This document shows positions 1-8,195 of a stretch of 64,000 nt of DNA, piece by piece; the first letter of the stretch is position 1; every line of letters starts with the position of its first letter. The notes beneath the pieces were generated by a model. That model did no database searches. It was not told the DNA's origin and worked only from the letters and a program-made list of their open reading frames with translations. A program made the translations under genes and the position numbers. The stretch lies in assembly GCA_001023535.1 (NCBI GenBank), contig CP011020.1:6025266-6089265 (forward strand), read 5' to 3'. The stretch comes from Pseudomonas chlororaphis. GTDB lineage: Bacteria; Pseudomonadota; Gammaproteobacteria; Pseudomonadales; Pseudomonadaceae.

Positions 1-42
1 ACCGTTCGGTTGCTGGAGCGTCGAGCCTTGCAAGCGGCGTTG
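1..42. repeat. 42-bp direct repeat of ISL3 transposase DNA
   Basis: Bases 1-42 are identical to bases 329-370, which lie inside the ISL3 transposase reading frame. This is a second fragment of the same insertion sequence, suggesting a rearrangement or partial duplication of the element at the window edge. Confidence 0.85.
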
Positions 43-78
43 TCTGGCCATCAGCGCTTGCAGGTCGTTGTCTTCCAT
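1..78 (-). pseudogene. 5' stub of an unknown gene fused to ISL3 sequence
   Basis: An ATG at 78 on the minus strand has a purine-rich ribosome site just upstream (GGGGACAA) and opens a frame beginning MEDNDLQALMAR. At position 42 the frame runs into DNA identical to 329-370 of the ISL3 transposase relic. The native gene is therefore probably cut there, although the window edge hides the rest. No function can be assigned. Confidence 0.3.
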
Positions 79-298
79 TTTGTCCCCTGAAGATAGTGTC
101 TAATGGGGAATGCAGGTCGCACAGCCTCTGATAGGCTTGGCGAGTCTGTCGATGTAGGATACAAGGCCTCCATTCTAGACATAGCGCCGTCTGGCGCCTA
201 GCTGCCCATGCCCATTCAGAATTCCCCGTATCAAGCGTTCGCCACCCTGCTGAGTTCCAGCGGTCATTCAGGCCTGCGAACGCCTCCCCACACTGCAC

Positions 299-1153
299 GT
301 GGCTCAACTGTTCGGGCTGCATTGGGACACCGTTCGGTTGCTGGAGCGTCGAGCCTTGCAAGCGGCGTTGAGCGTTTTGCCAAAGGCGCAACCGCGACGC
401 CTGGTGATGGACGAGTTCGCCCTGTTCAAAGGTCATCGTTACGCCAGCGTGGTCCTGGATGCGGACACACGACGCGTGCTGTGGATCGGTGAAGGCCGCA
501 GCCGAGCGGCGGTCAGGCCTTTCTTCGAAGAACTGGGACCCGAGGGTTGTGCTCGCATCGAAGCGGTGGCGATGGACATGAACACCGCTTTTGACCTGGA
601 GGTTCGCCAGCACTGTCCCAACGCGCGAGTGGTCTACGACCTTTTCCATGTGGTGGCCAAATATGGCCGAGAGGTGATTGATCGGGTCCGCGTCGACGAG
701 GCTAACCGGTTGCGTCACGACAAGCCTGCCCGCAAGGTCATCAAGCAGGCGCGATGGCTGTTGCTGCGCAATCCGCAGAACTTGAAAACACCGGAGCAAC
801 AGGTCCGCCTGGAGGATCTGCTGGCGGCCAACCAAGCGTTGATGACGGTCTATTTGATGAAGGCTGAACTCAAAACACTCTGGACGCCGAGTACTGCCTG
901 GGGTTGGCGAGCGGCCTGGAAGCAATGGCTGCGTCATGCGCATGAAAGCGAAATACCGGCTCTGATCCAGTTCGCCAAACGGCTAAAGGGTTACTGGCGG
1001 GGCATCGTGAGCCGGGTTCGCTGGCCGATGCACACCGGTCAGTTGGAAGGAATAAACAATCGAATAAAGGTCATCAAGCGGATGGCGTACGGTTACCGGG
1101 ATAGCGAATTCTTTTTCATGAAGATCAAGAGCGTCTTTCCCGGCAATCCGTGA
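299..1153 (+). pseudogene. ISL3-family transposase, N-terminally truncated
   Basis: The 284-residue frame matches the catalytic and C-terminal part of ISL3 transposases. An HTH-like stretch (VAQLFGLHWDTV) is followed by the DDE residues in MDEFALFKG, VAMDMNTAFD and GQLEGINNRIK, then the family-typical ending (AYGYRDSEFFFMKIK). ISL3 transposases are usually about 400 residues with an N-terminal zinc finger. Here the frame is closed by a stop at 251-253 and that N-terminus is missing, so the gene is probably inactive. The GTG at 299 is simply the first usable start. Confidence 0.8.
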
Positions 1154-1165
1154 TGAACCAAAAAA

Positions 1166-1188
1166 AAGCGGCGCTCGATGCGCCGCTT
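1166..1188 (-). terminator. Rho-independent terminator of the lipoprotein gene
   Basis: A 9-bp perfect stem (AAGCGGCGC / GCGCCGCTT) with a 5-nt loop is followed on the minus strand by a run of T. It lies just past the stop codon of the gene at 1204-1599. Confidence 0.85.
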
Positions 1189-1203
1189 CTTATTGCCAGG
1201 GGA

Positions 1204-1599
1204 TCAGCGGTGGCCGCCTCTGCCTCGTCCGTCATGATCACCGCGTCCTCGATGATCATGTCCACCTCGATCGTCATTCCAGCCGCCCCGGTCGCGACCG
1301 CCCCAGCCATCCCAGCCACCCCGGTTCGGATAAGGCCGGTAGGCGGCCCGCGGTGGCGCGTAATAGCGCGGGCCTTGTTGGTAGTAGCGCGGGGCCGAAT
1401 AGTAGCGCGGCGCCGGTTGGTAATACCGCGGTGCGTAATAGCCACGTGGGGCCGAATAATAACCAGCGCCCCCGTAGTAGACCGGCGCGGGTGAAGTGTA
1501 GACCTCTGAACGGTAGTAGCTCGAGTCTCCGTCGTAGTAAGGCACGCAGGCCGAAAGAGTCAAACCGAGAAACGCAAGGAGCAGCAGTCGTCGATACAT
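1204..1599 (-). CDS. Tyrosine-rich YY-repeat lipoprotein
   Basis: This 131-residue protein starts with a lipoprotein signal (hydrophobic LLLLAFLGLTL then the lipobox LSAC, Cys18), so it should be acylated and held in the cell envelope. The mature part is low-complexity: about eight YY doublets in motifs like APRYYQP, then a Gly/Asp/His/Arg-rich tail. AGGAG sits 6 nt before the ATG. Similar YXPR-rich lipoproteins of unknown function are common in Pseudomonas. The gene has its own terminator and appears monocistronic. The low complexity rules out a functional call. Confidence 0.75.
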   Translation of the reverse strand: MYRRLLLLAFLGLTLSACVPYYDGDSSYYRSEVYTSPAPVYYGGAGYYSAPRGYYAPRYYQPAPRYYSAPRYYQQGPRYYAPPRAAYRPYPNRGGWDGWGGRDRGGWNDDRGGHDHRGRGDHDGRGRGGHR

Positions 1600-1937
1600 G
1601 GCGGCCTCCTGGACCGCGAATGGGCCACATCAGCGACGCTGATGGGCGGCAGTCATATTTGGGTGACTGACGAATATTCAGACAGCAAAATCGGAATCTG
1701 GTGCGATATGGCAACAACTGGAAACATGTAGCTTTCTGCCAACATTCACCTTCAGAAACCGTGGCGAGGGCGCTGACTCGCGCCGAGTTGTGCAGCGCCC
1801 CTGAAAGGTAAAGCGGCCTTTCCAGACAAGCGGCGCGAGCAACCGGCCGCCTCGTTTACAAACAAGCGAATCCAGACGCACCTTTTCCTACAAGGATTAC
1901 TAAACTGATTGCATTGGGTCGCGCCAAAGGAATCGTC
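1600..1937. other. Intergenic region between divergent genes
   Basis: This stretch separates the lipoprotein and the GGDEF-like gene and must hold both promoters. I see no convincing reading frame in it and cannot place the promoters exactly. Confidence 0.5.
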
Positions 1938-2684
1938 ATGTCGCTCCGTTCGTCGTTGTATGCCCAACGCAGGCCGTTGCTGATGGTAATGGCGTTGCTG
2001 GGAACAGGCTTCCTGACCGTTTCATTGCTGGGCTATTACGCTGCCCACGCCTCGGCGCGAGAAAGCCTCCTCAAGACGCTGTACGCGAACCTGCTGATTG
2101 GCCTGCTCGTGACGCTGGCCGCGCTATGGATCTTCTATCGGTTACTCAACCAGTACCAGCGCCGTATCGATGCCCAGGCAACCCTCGACAGCCTGACCGA
2201 ACTGCCCAACCGCCGGGGCTTCAATCTGTTGGCCGTGCAGGCCCTGCACGAAGCCCAACGCGAACCCAGGCCATTGACCGCCGTGTTGCTGGAACTGGAC
2301 GACTTCAAGCAACTGGAAAGTATCCACGGCCATATAGCCTGCGACCAACTGCTGAGCGGCTTCGCCCGCGACCTGACGCAAAGCCTGCGGCATTCGGACA
2401 TCGTCTGTCGCTGGAGCACCGATGCCTTTGTCGTCCTGCTCAAGGACACCGATGGACAGACCGGTCTGAAAATCGCTGAGAAAGTTCGTCAGCACATGGA
2501 AAAACAGCGCTATTTCTGCAGCGGGAAACAATTGCTGGTCACGGTCAGCATCGGACTGACCACGGTGCAGGACGAAGACACCTTGCACAGCCTGCTGTCC
2601 CGGACCGATCATGCACTGCAACGCGCCCGGCAAACCGGCCGCAATCGAACCTGTGTGGAAATGCCTCACTCCAGCTATGAATAA
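1938..2684 (+). CDS. Membrane-anchored GGDEF-domain protein with degenerate active site
   Basis: The 248-residue protein has two N-terminal membrane segments (about residues 10-35 and 45-70) and a GGDEF fold from about residue 83 (DSLTELPNRRGF). The signature position reads RWSTDAF instead of GG(D/E)EF, so diguanylate cyclase activity is doubtful. It may instead sense or bind nucleotide, or scaffold a partner. An upstream TTG at 1914 is also in frame, but AAAGGA 6-7 nt before the ATG at 1938 supports this start. The stop overlaps the next gene by 8 nt, so the two are probably translated together. Confidence 0.85.
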   Translation: MSLRSSLYAQRRPLLMVMALLGTGFLTVSLLGYYAAHASARESLLKTLYANLLIGLLVTLAALWIFYRLLNQYQRRIDAQATLDSLTELPNRRGFNLLAVQALHEAQREPRPLTAVLLELDDFKQLESIHGHIACDQLLSGFARDLTQSLRHSDIVCRWSTDAFVVLLKDTDGQTGLKIAEKVRQHMEKQRYFCSGKQLLVTVSIGLTTVQDEDTLHSLLSRTDHALQRARQTGRNRTCVEMPHSSYE

Positions 2685-2895
2685 ACCCGACCTTTGCCCT
2701 GCCTGCGGTGGCAGCAACGACTGCTCGCTGGCCGATCCGAGAACCGTCGACCGAGCCTGCTGGTGTTTTGGCGTGAGCATCGACCCGGCCATACTCGAAG
2801 CGCTGCCGGCAGAGCTGCGCGATCAAGCCTGCCTGTGCCCGCGCTGTGCGCAGGTTGAAGCCCAACTGCACGCCAAGACCGGGCCGATCGCGTAA
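2677..2895 (+). CDS. Cysteine-rich CWC family protein
   Basis: This 72-residue protein carries paired cysteine motifs (CPACGGSNDC, ACWCFGV, CLCPRC) typical of the small CWC family, which probably binds zinc. Its molecular role is unknown. The ATG overlaps the end of the GGDEF gene (ATGAATAA), which fixes the start and indicates translational coupling. The pseudouridine synthase gene follows 33 nt downstream, an arrangement expected of core Pseudomonas DNA. Confidence 0.8.
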   Translation: MNKPDLCPACGGSNDCSLADPRTVDRACWCFGVSIDPAILEALPAELRDQACLCPRCAQVEAQLHAKTGPIA

Positions 2896-2928
2896 GATGC
2901 GCGCCCTCTTCCTGGCCTGAACTGCCCC

Positions 2929-3621
2929 ATGCGCGTTGACCGCTTCCTCAGTAATCTGCCCCGTTTCAATCGCCAGCAGGTACGCCTGTTGCTGGTGGCG
3001 GGCCGGGTGCGGATCGACGGCCAGACCGTCACCGACCCGCACGCCCAGGTACGTGAGTTCAGCCGCGTCGAAGTCGATGACGAAGTGCTGCAAGCGGGCC
3101 GGCCGGCGCGGTACTTCATGCTCAACAAGCCGCCCGGCTGCGTCAGCGCCACTCGCGACCCGCAACACCCCACCGTGCTCGATTGGCTCGATGAGCCCGA
3201 CAAGGACGACCTGCACATCGCCGGGCGCCTGGACTTCAATACCACCGGCCTGATGCTGATCACCAATGACGGCAGTTGGTCGCGCCGCCTGACCCAACCG
3301 CAGACCAAGCTGCCCAAGGTCTATTACGTCGAAACCGAACAGCCGATCACCGCCGAGTACGCCGACACCTTCGCGCGGGGTCTGTATTTCGCCTTCGAAG
3401 ACCTCACCACCCAACCGGCAGGGTTGACGCTGCTGGGGCCGACCACGGCGCGCCTGAGCATCGTCGAAGGGCGTTATCACCAGGTCAAGCGCATGTTCGG
3501 CCACTTCGACAATAAGGTGTTGCGCCTGCACCGCGAACGCATGGGCCCCCTGGTGCTGGACCCTGCTCTCGAACCGGGCCAGTACCGCGCCCTGGGCGCT
3601 GACGAGATCAGCCTGATCTGA
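2929..3621 (+). CDS. rsuA: 16S rRNA pseudouridine(516) synthase RsuA
   Basis: RsuA converts uridine 516 of 16S rRNA to pseudouridine in the cytoplasm. The 230-residue protein has the family layout. An N-terminal S4 RNA-binding domain (MRVDRFLSNL to about residue 60) is followed by the catalytic domain with the conserved aspartate in AGRLDFNTTGL and the C-terminal EGRYHQVKRMFGH motif. Length matches the family. It is probably co-transcribed with the CWC gene. Confidence 0.93.
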   Translation: MRVDRFLSNLPRFNRQQVRLLLVAGRVRIDGQTVTDPHAQVREFSRVEVDDEVLQAGRPARYFMLNKPPGCVSATRDPQHPTVLDWLDEPDKDDLHIAGRLDFNTTGLMLITNDGSWSRRLTQPQTKLPKVYYVETEQPITAEYADTFARGLYFAFEDLTTQPAGLTLLGPTTARLSIVEGRYHQVKRMFGHFDNKVLRLHRERMGPLVLDPALEPGQYRALGADEISLI

Positions 3622-3932
3622 GCCCATTACCGTCGGGCAGAAGTGTCGAACAATTTTCCAAGCGGTACTTGCACAACGGTCGTCCCCCTGCTTGAATCAA
3701 ACCGTCGGCCGAAATGTGACCGATGAGTCACAACATACTTCCAAGAAACTTTTTGCCGGCCAGAGCCCCCAGGCTCCGCCGTATCCCTCCCGGCAAACTG
3801 CCCGCCTACAACAACACCCGTCGACCGCTTCAGTGGATCGACATGGGCCTTATCTTCCAGGCGTATGCCTACCTGTCACATTGCCCGTGCAATCTCATTG
3901 CGCGCATACCCGCTTGCCAGGAGTCTTATGAC

Positions 3933-4817
3933 ATGAGGCCAGAAATCGCTGTGCTGGATATACAAGGTCAGTATCGGGTTTACACGGAGTTCTATCGCGC
4001 AGACGCCGCACAAAAGACCATCATCATGGTCAACGGCTCGATGGCCACGACTGCGTCGTTTGCACAGACCGTCAAAAGCCTCCATCCGCAATTCAACGTT
4101 GTGTTGTACGACCAGCCCTATGCGGGTAAGTCAAAAGCGCACAACCGGCATGAAAGAATGCTCACCAAGGAGATCGAAGGGCAGATTCTCCTGGAACTGA
4201 TCGACCACTTTGCCGCCGAGCATGTGCTGTCCTTTTCCTGGGGCGGCGCCGCCACGTTGAGCGCCCTGGCCCAGCGCCCACAGCGGATTGAAAAAGCGGT
4301 GATCAGTTCGTTCTCGCCGGTGCTCAACGCACCGATGCGCGACTACCTGGAGCGTGGCGTGGATTACCTGAGCAACCTGGACCGCGACCGGGTCGGCCAC
4401 CTGGTCAACAGCACCATCGGCAAGCATTTGCCGCCGCTGTTCAAGCGTTTCAACTATCGCCACGTCAGCAGCCTGGCCGAGCATGAATACGGTCAGATGC
4501 ATTTCCACATCACTGACGTGCTCCAGAGCGACCCGCAGTGCTACGTCAACGCGGCGAGAAAAATCAACGTGCCGGTACTGTTCCTCAACGGCGAATGGGA
4601 TGAATACACCTCGGCCGACGACGCCAGGCTTTTTGCCAACCATGTCCGGCACAGTACGTTCAGCACGGTGCAAGCCACCGGGCATTTCCTGGACATGGAA
4701 CACAAGGCCGCCTGCCGCGACAGCCGCAACGCCGTGATGAACTTCCTCACGCCGACACACCGCGAAAGCCGTCCGCGCTACAGCTTCGTGCAGGACTACC
4801 ATGCACTGGCAATCTGA
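3933..4817 (+). CDS. phaG: PhaG, (R)-3-hydroxyacyl-ACP thioesterase/transacylase
   Basis: PhaG channels (R)-3-hydroxyacyl groups from fatty-acid synthesis into medium-chain polyhydroxyalkanoate when pseudomonads grow on sugars. The 294-residue protein begins MRPEIAVLDIQGQYRVYTEF as in P. putida PhaG, which is about the same length. It has the alpha/beta-hydrolase nucleophile region SFSWGGA (family HX4D/GXSXG type) and a late histidine in TGHFLDME. A longer in-frame start at 3723 exists, but AGGAG before 3933 and family length favour this start. It is related to rhamnolipid protein RhlA; the N-terminus and lack of rhlB favour PhaG. Confidence 0.92.
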   Translation: MRPEIAVLDIQGQYRVYTEFYRADAAQKTIIMVNGSMATTASFAQTVKSLHPQFNVVLYDQPYAGKSKAHNRHERMLTKEIEGQILLELIDHFAAEHVLSFSWGGAATLSALAQRPQRIEKAVISSFSPVLNAPMRDYLERGVDYLSNLDRDRVGHLVNSTIGKHLPPLFKRFNYRHVSSLAEHEYGQMHFHITDVLQSDPQCYVNAARKINVPVLFLNGEWDEYTSADDARLFANHVRHSTFSTVQATGHFLDMEHKAACRDSRNAVMNFLTPTHRESRPRYSFVQDYHALAI

Positions 4818-4827
4818 AACGAGTCCT

Positions 4828-4873
4828 CGCGAGCAAGCCCCGCCCCGCGCCAACAAAACGGGGTTTGCCCGCG
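4828..4873. terminator. REP-like hairpin after phaG
   Basis: Two 15-base arms (4828-4842 and 4859-4873) pair at 13 of 15 positions and contain the GCAAGCCCCG / CGGGGTTTGC type sequence common in Pseudomonas intergenic palindromes. It lies 11 nt after the phaG stop and probably ends or stabilises that transcript. Confidence 0.6.
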
Positions 4874-4977
4874 AAAGACCGCTTTGATCCAAGGCCTGCG
4901 TAGACGAGCGCACGCGCATCAGGCAAAGAAAAACTTCAAATCCCCGCCCACATCTGGTACAAAGTCAGCCGCTCTGA

Positions 4978-5031
4978 GCGGGTGTCGTATAATGGCATTA
5001 CTCCAGCTTCCCAAGCTGATAACGAGGGTTC
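4978..5031 (+). pseudogene. Truncated tRNA-Gly(CCC) relic
   Basis: The 54 nt match a Pseudomonas tRNA-Gly(CCC) from its 5' end through the D arm, the anticodon arm (CAGC TTCCCAA GCTG) and into the T loop (GGGTTC). The sequence then departs: the expected T-stem partner and CCA-ended acceptor are absent. An intact tRNA-Gly(CCC) follows 42 nt later. The relic probably records recombination or island excision at a tandem tRNA locus. Confidence 0.7.
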
Positions 5032-5073
5032 TTATAGGACACCCCGTTTTGTGAGCAAAGAAATATGTGTAAT

Positions 5074-5147
5074 GCGGGTATAGTTTAGTGGCAAAACGAA
5101 AGCTTCCCAAGCTTTAGTTGAGGGTTCGATTCCCTCTACCCGCTCCA
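5074..5147 (+). tRNA. tRNA-Gly(CCC)
   Basis: A complete 74-nt cloverleaf: acceptor GCGGGTA/TACCCGC with encoded CCA, D arm, anticodon stem AAAGC/GCTTT with loop TTCCCAA (anticodon CCC), and T arm GAGGG TTCGATT CCCTC. The accessory region begins directly after it. tRNA 3' ends are common island attachment sites, but I could not find a second copy of its 3' end by eye. Confidence 0.95.
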
Positions 5148-5353
5148 TAAAATCAACTCCTTTCCCAGCAAAAACGGGCTCCCCGCCCACCCCTTCTCTG
5201 ATCAGCACTCTCGCTCGTCTTGACTCGCTCCCCAATCAAGCAGCTCTTTCCCCACGCAAATCAGCGACCACCTGCGCTCGCATCAGATTGTGAATAAAGA
5301 AAACCGAGCATCAAAGCCAAACAGTCATCAACTGTCAGCCGCAGTCAATAGGT

Positions 5354-5818
5354 CTAGTTAGTGACAGCAGTATAGTCAGCGCCATCAAAGGTGGACAATC
5401 GAAGGTGCGCCCGATGCTTACGCTGACGCGCTCGTCTTGCAATCTTGTGGGCAGCCAAGTACTGCATTTCAACCTGCCATTGAGCCAGGAATTTTTCCCA
5501 ATCACGGGCGTATGGGGCATCGATCAGGCGCGTCGAGCCGATGCTCGCTTGTAGAAAACGCTCACGCCACGGCTGTGGAATCCTGGCCTCGTCAACAATG
5601 TTGATACCGGAACTGTGGCGCTCAATAAGGACTGCTTTGCGGACAGCATCAATATCGAGGTGTGGATTACTATGGTGTAAGTCGACGCGCTCTTGGTCTT
5701 CAATGTCATCAAGCACATTTAAAATAGCGGCTGCTTGTGGATCGCCCGGCACCAGGTGCGAAAGTGTCCAGAGCGCTTTGCGCCTGACAGACTCACGCGT
5801 ACGAAGATCATCAGCCAC
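5354..5818 (-). CDS. Unknown protein coupled to the exonuclease gene
   Basis: I do not recognise this 154-residue soluble protein. It begins with GTG at 5818 (MADDLRTRES) and overlaps the end of the upstream exonuclease gene by 8 nt, so the two are likely translated together. It is rich in charged residues, with an Arg/Lys-rich stretch near the C-terminus (KIARRARQRKHRAH) that could bind nucleic acid. Its partner suggests a role in RNA or DNA processing; that is inference only. Confidence 0.6.
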   Translation of the reverse strand: MADDLRTRESVRRKALWTLSHLVPGDPQAAAILNVLDDIEDQERVDLHHSNPHLDIDAVRKAVLIERHSSGINIVDEARIPQPWRERFLQASIGSTRLIDAPYARDWEKFLAQWQVEMQYLAAHKIARRARQRKHRAHLRLSTFDGADYTAVTN

Positions 5819-6314
5819 GTTCAGTGCCTCGATGGGAAACGGCAGTCAGCCGACGATAAAGGTCGGCTAAGAGGCGAGCATCCAGCAGCGCGTGATGGGG
5901 AAGTTCCGGGAGCGTCACGTTGTCGATATCATCCGCTTCGAGGTGCCTAAATAGCACGATCAGGTTGGTTGGCCGATTGGCAACGTTAGCTGGCCAACGG
6001 TGATTTACGTAAGCCAGTTGGCAGAAAAAATCCCAATCCCATTCAGGAGCGTCCGAGCAAATCTCTAACGGGACTTCTAGGTGGCTCAGGAAAGCGAGCA
6101 ATGAGGTTTGGGCTTCGACCAAGGTTTGCCCGTGCGCAGCCAGGTTGAGCTGAGGCAGGACGTTCTGGATCACGAAGTCGCTGCAGTCTCCGACTAGGTA
6201 GGTGTCTGTGAGTTCGACGTAGTATTCATGGCCGGCTTCGGACACGAGTGCCAGGGAAATCAGCTTCGTATCTCGGTTCAGCTGTGTGAACTCACAGTCC
6301 AAAAATAGCTTCAT
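5811..6314 (-). CDS. DEDDh 3'-5' exonuclease (RNase T/Rv2179c-like)
   Basis: The 167-residue protein has the DEDDh exonuclease layout: D and E in LFLDCEFTQL near the N-terminus, D in DAPEWDWDFF mid-protein, and the H and final D in HHALLDARLLADLY. It resembles the small stand-alone 3'-5' exoribonucleases found in phages and islands. The ATG at 6314 is chosen over 6344 because GGAGGAGG lies directly before it and residue 1 of the family falls here. It is first in a two-gene operon with the overlapping gene downstream. Confidence 0.75.
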   Translation of the reverse strand: MKLFLDCEFTQLNRDTKLISLALVSEAGHEYYVELTDTYLVGDCSDFVIQNVLPQLNLAAHGQTLVEAQTSLLAFLSHLEVPLEICSDAPEWDWDFFCQLAYVNHRWPANVANRPTNLIVLFRHLEADDIDNVTLPELPHHALLDARLLADLYRRLTAVSHRGTERG

Positions 6315-6703
6315 CCCCTCCTCCCCTGTGAGTACCTGGTTCATGCCTGCGGTGTACCTTTGGTAAAACGATCAAAGCCGACTGGTTTCTTTTATGATTT
6401 TAACCGATTGTCCTGACGAGCCTATGCCTGCACTCACAGCAAGGGAGGTTTGCCAAGTGCTGCGCGATGCCATCTTGGGAGGCGCATGATGGTTACCCTG
6501 GTGGACGAGAGGCATTGATCGCATGGATTCGCGATCAACTCTATGCCGACGAAAGCGATGTCACAGATCCAAGGCGTACTTGATGGCCGAATCATCGCAT
6601 CGATGTATAGATGCCCAAGATCTTCTTTTATTTTGGGAAACCCGCCCAAAAAGGCCCATTTTTTACGGCCTATGATTACCTCTCACATGACGAGGTACTG
6701 AAG
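6315..6703. other. Gene-free stretch
   Basis: About 390 bases of lower GC than the flanking core. Short frames exist on both strands but none has a recognisable product or a good ribosome site. It must hold the promoter of the exonuclease operon. Confidence 0.4.
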
Positions 6704-6883
6704 ATGTTTGATTTTCTGAAAAAAAGACGCGAGACCGAACAGCAGCGCAAAATCAAACGAGTCATGGATGCTCAGGAAGCGTTTTTGGCACTGTGTGAGA
6801 CGTCCACGCCGATGACTCTGCAGGAGGAACTCAACGCCATTGCTAAAAGTTTTGAGCAAGGACGGCGCGATGATCGAGAGTGA
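6704..6883 (+). CDS. Small charged helical protein
   Basis: A 59-residue frame beginning MFDFLKKRRETEQQRK, strongly charged and probably helical throughout. A longer in-frame start at 6611 is possible but adds a stretch that does not look like protein. No family is recognised. It may be a regulator or just a chance frame. Confidence 0.35.
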   Translation: MFDFLKKRRETEQQRKIKRVMDAQEAFLALCETSTPMTLQEELNAIAKSFEQGRRDDRE

Positions 6884-7120
6884 TTTGGAGTGACATAGTA
6901 ATACCAGTTTTGGCATTCACGGGTCGCTCAAGGGGGTAATGAGGAGTAAATTAGGGGTAATTCGTATACCTCTCATTGCCCCCTGAAAAGGTCTAAATAA
7001 TCTTTTAACCACATGATATACAACGTATTTTCTGTAACTCGAAACTATAGGCCTCTCTAGAAGAGACCCTGCGCCTTGAAGTACAAAGGAGTCAACGTAG
7101 AGTAAGCAGGGTTAGCAACC

Positions 7121-7255
7121 ATGTTGGAATTAGCTAAAGAGATTGTAAGTAGCGGGCCTTCGGGAGTTATCGCCTTGCTGGCATTCGCAGCATTCGGCGT
7201 AGCTTGGAAAGCTCTATCAGTGCTGGAATCAGTGAAAAAGAAGGACAAGGAATGA
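7121..7255 (+). CDS. 44-residue single-pass membrane peptide
   Basis: This short frame (MLELAKEIVSSG..., ending KKKDKE) has one clear membrane segment, about residues 14-31 (SGVIALLAFAAFGVAWKA), and a positively charged tail. Its stop overlaps the next start (ATGA at 7252-7255), the usual sign of translational coupling. It could be a holin-like or toxin-like peptide or a membrane tether. Nothing in the sequence decides. Confidence 0.55.
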   Translation: MLELAKEIVSSGPSGVIALLAFAAFGVAWKALSVLESVKKKDKE

Positions 7256-7887
7256 GGCCCTGGTCGAAAGTGCCGGCATGGTGGTCTGATGAAATTGCGC
7301 TCCTTCGAGGAGGGGCTCATGCAGGTCGGTCTCAGGCGATGCTTCGTGTCGTCTTCGCGCTGGCGACAATGACCCCTACGGCGAAGACATACACAGTCGT
7401 CTCCTCTGTCAGCGAGCTGATGGAGCGCACAGGATTAAGCCGGCCAATGGTTCGCCAGGCCTTGGTTGACGTGGAAGCGCGGGGGTGGATTCGACACAAG
7501 CCTGGTGGAGGCAAGCTCAAGTCCGAGTACACGCTGGCATGCCCACATTTCGAGGCAGAAAAGGACGGCTACTACTACAAAATCCCAAACAAAGAGGTTG
7601 TTAAGAACCTTCCGAAGATCTCTCGCCGAGGGGAGAAGGCGCTTGCGGCGCTTAAGATCTACGCCGTGCTACTGATCGTCCGACCGAATCAAGCGAGGAT
7701 CTCGAGCATCAATGTCGAGAACTTGAGAAATAGGGCTGCTGTGCAGTGGACTTCTCTAAGAGACGGCTTATCGATCCTCGCTACGCACGGCATGATCGTT
7801 GTCGATAAAGCCCCTGGTGATGATGGTGAGTACGTGAAAAACCAATACGTGATCAAGGGGGACATTGTCAGAGAAGTCCCGGCATGA
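7252..7887 (+). CDS. Winged-helix DNA-binding protein
   Basis: A 211-residue protein beginning MRPWSKVPAWWSDE. Residues around 45-85 (SVSELMERTGLSRPMVRQALVDVEARGWI) form a winged helix of the kind seen in GntR-like regulators and phage or plasmid replication proteins. A second helical part near residues 120-180 could be another winged helix. The ATG at 7252 overlaps the membrane peptide gene, so the longer start at 7204 is not used. Function unknown; a plasmid/phage Rep-like role is possible. Confidence 0.6.
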   Translation: MRPWSKVPAWWSDEIALLRGGAHAGRSQAMLRVVFALATMTPTAKTYTVVSSVSELMERTGLSRPMVRQALVDVEARGWIRHKPGGGKLKSEYTLACPHFEAEKDGYYYKIPNKEVVKNLPKISRRGEKALAALKIYAVLLIVRPNQARISSINVENLRNRAAVQWTSLRDGLSILATHGMIVVDKAPGDDGEYVKNQYVIKGDIVREVPA

Positions 7888-7983
7888 TCCATGGCAGCGC
7901 TAGGTGAGGTAGTATTGTCGCCGGATGACGTGTGGAGACGCGAGATGAAGGCCCCCAGAACGATATGCCAAGCTGATCTACAA

Positions 7984-8017
7984 TTTGACCACATAGCAAT
8001 CGGGCTATGTGGTCAAA
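7984..8017. promoter_or_regulatory. 14-bp perfect inverted repeat before tiny ORFs
   Basis: The arms TTTGACCACATAGC and GCTATGTGGTCAAA are separated by 6 nt. The right arm ends against AAAGGAGG and an ATG at 8027 that opens only a 13-codon frame. It has no T-run, so an operator or an RNA hairpin masking the ribosome site is more likely than a terminator. Confidence 0.6.
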
Positions 8018-8051
8018 GGAGGCGAAATGAGGGCCAGCTACAAAAGAGGAG

Positions 8052-8195
8052 GTGATTCGTGCAGCTAATTTTTGTGTGTCACCTACCCTGGCAATCATGA
8101 TTGGCTTTCTCGAGGCAACAGACGACACATCATATGATAGAGAGGTAAACCTGGTGCTGGACAGATTTACCTCTATCACCTCAAAGGGCTTGTGA
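8052..8195 (+). CDS. Possible 47-residue small protein
   Basis: A frame from GTG 8052 (or ATG 8097) to TGA 8195, encoding VIRAANFCVSPTLAIM... and ending FTSITSKGL. It overlaps the 13-codon frame at 8027. I recognise no family and the start is unclear; it may be noise. Confidence 0.25.
   Translation: MIRAANFCVSPTLAIMIGFLEATDDTSYDREVNLVLDRFTSITSKGL

Noticed and set aside
2545-3627. 360-residue frame antisense to rsuA
   Set aside because: It lies opposite three well-supported genes and has no recognisable domain; high-GC DNA often gives long antisense frames.
4131-4919. 262-residue frame antisense to phaG
   Set aside because: Fully opposite a clear PhaG with a good start; composition is typical of a shadow frame.
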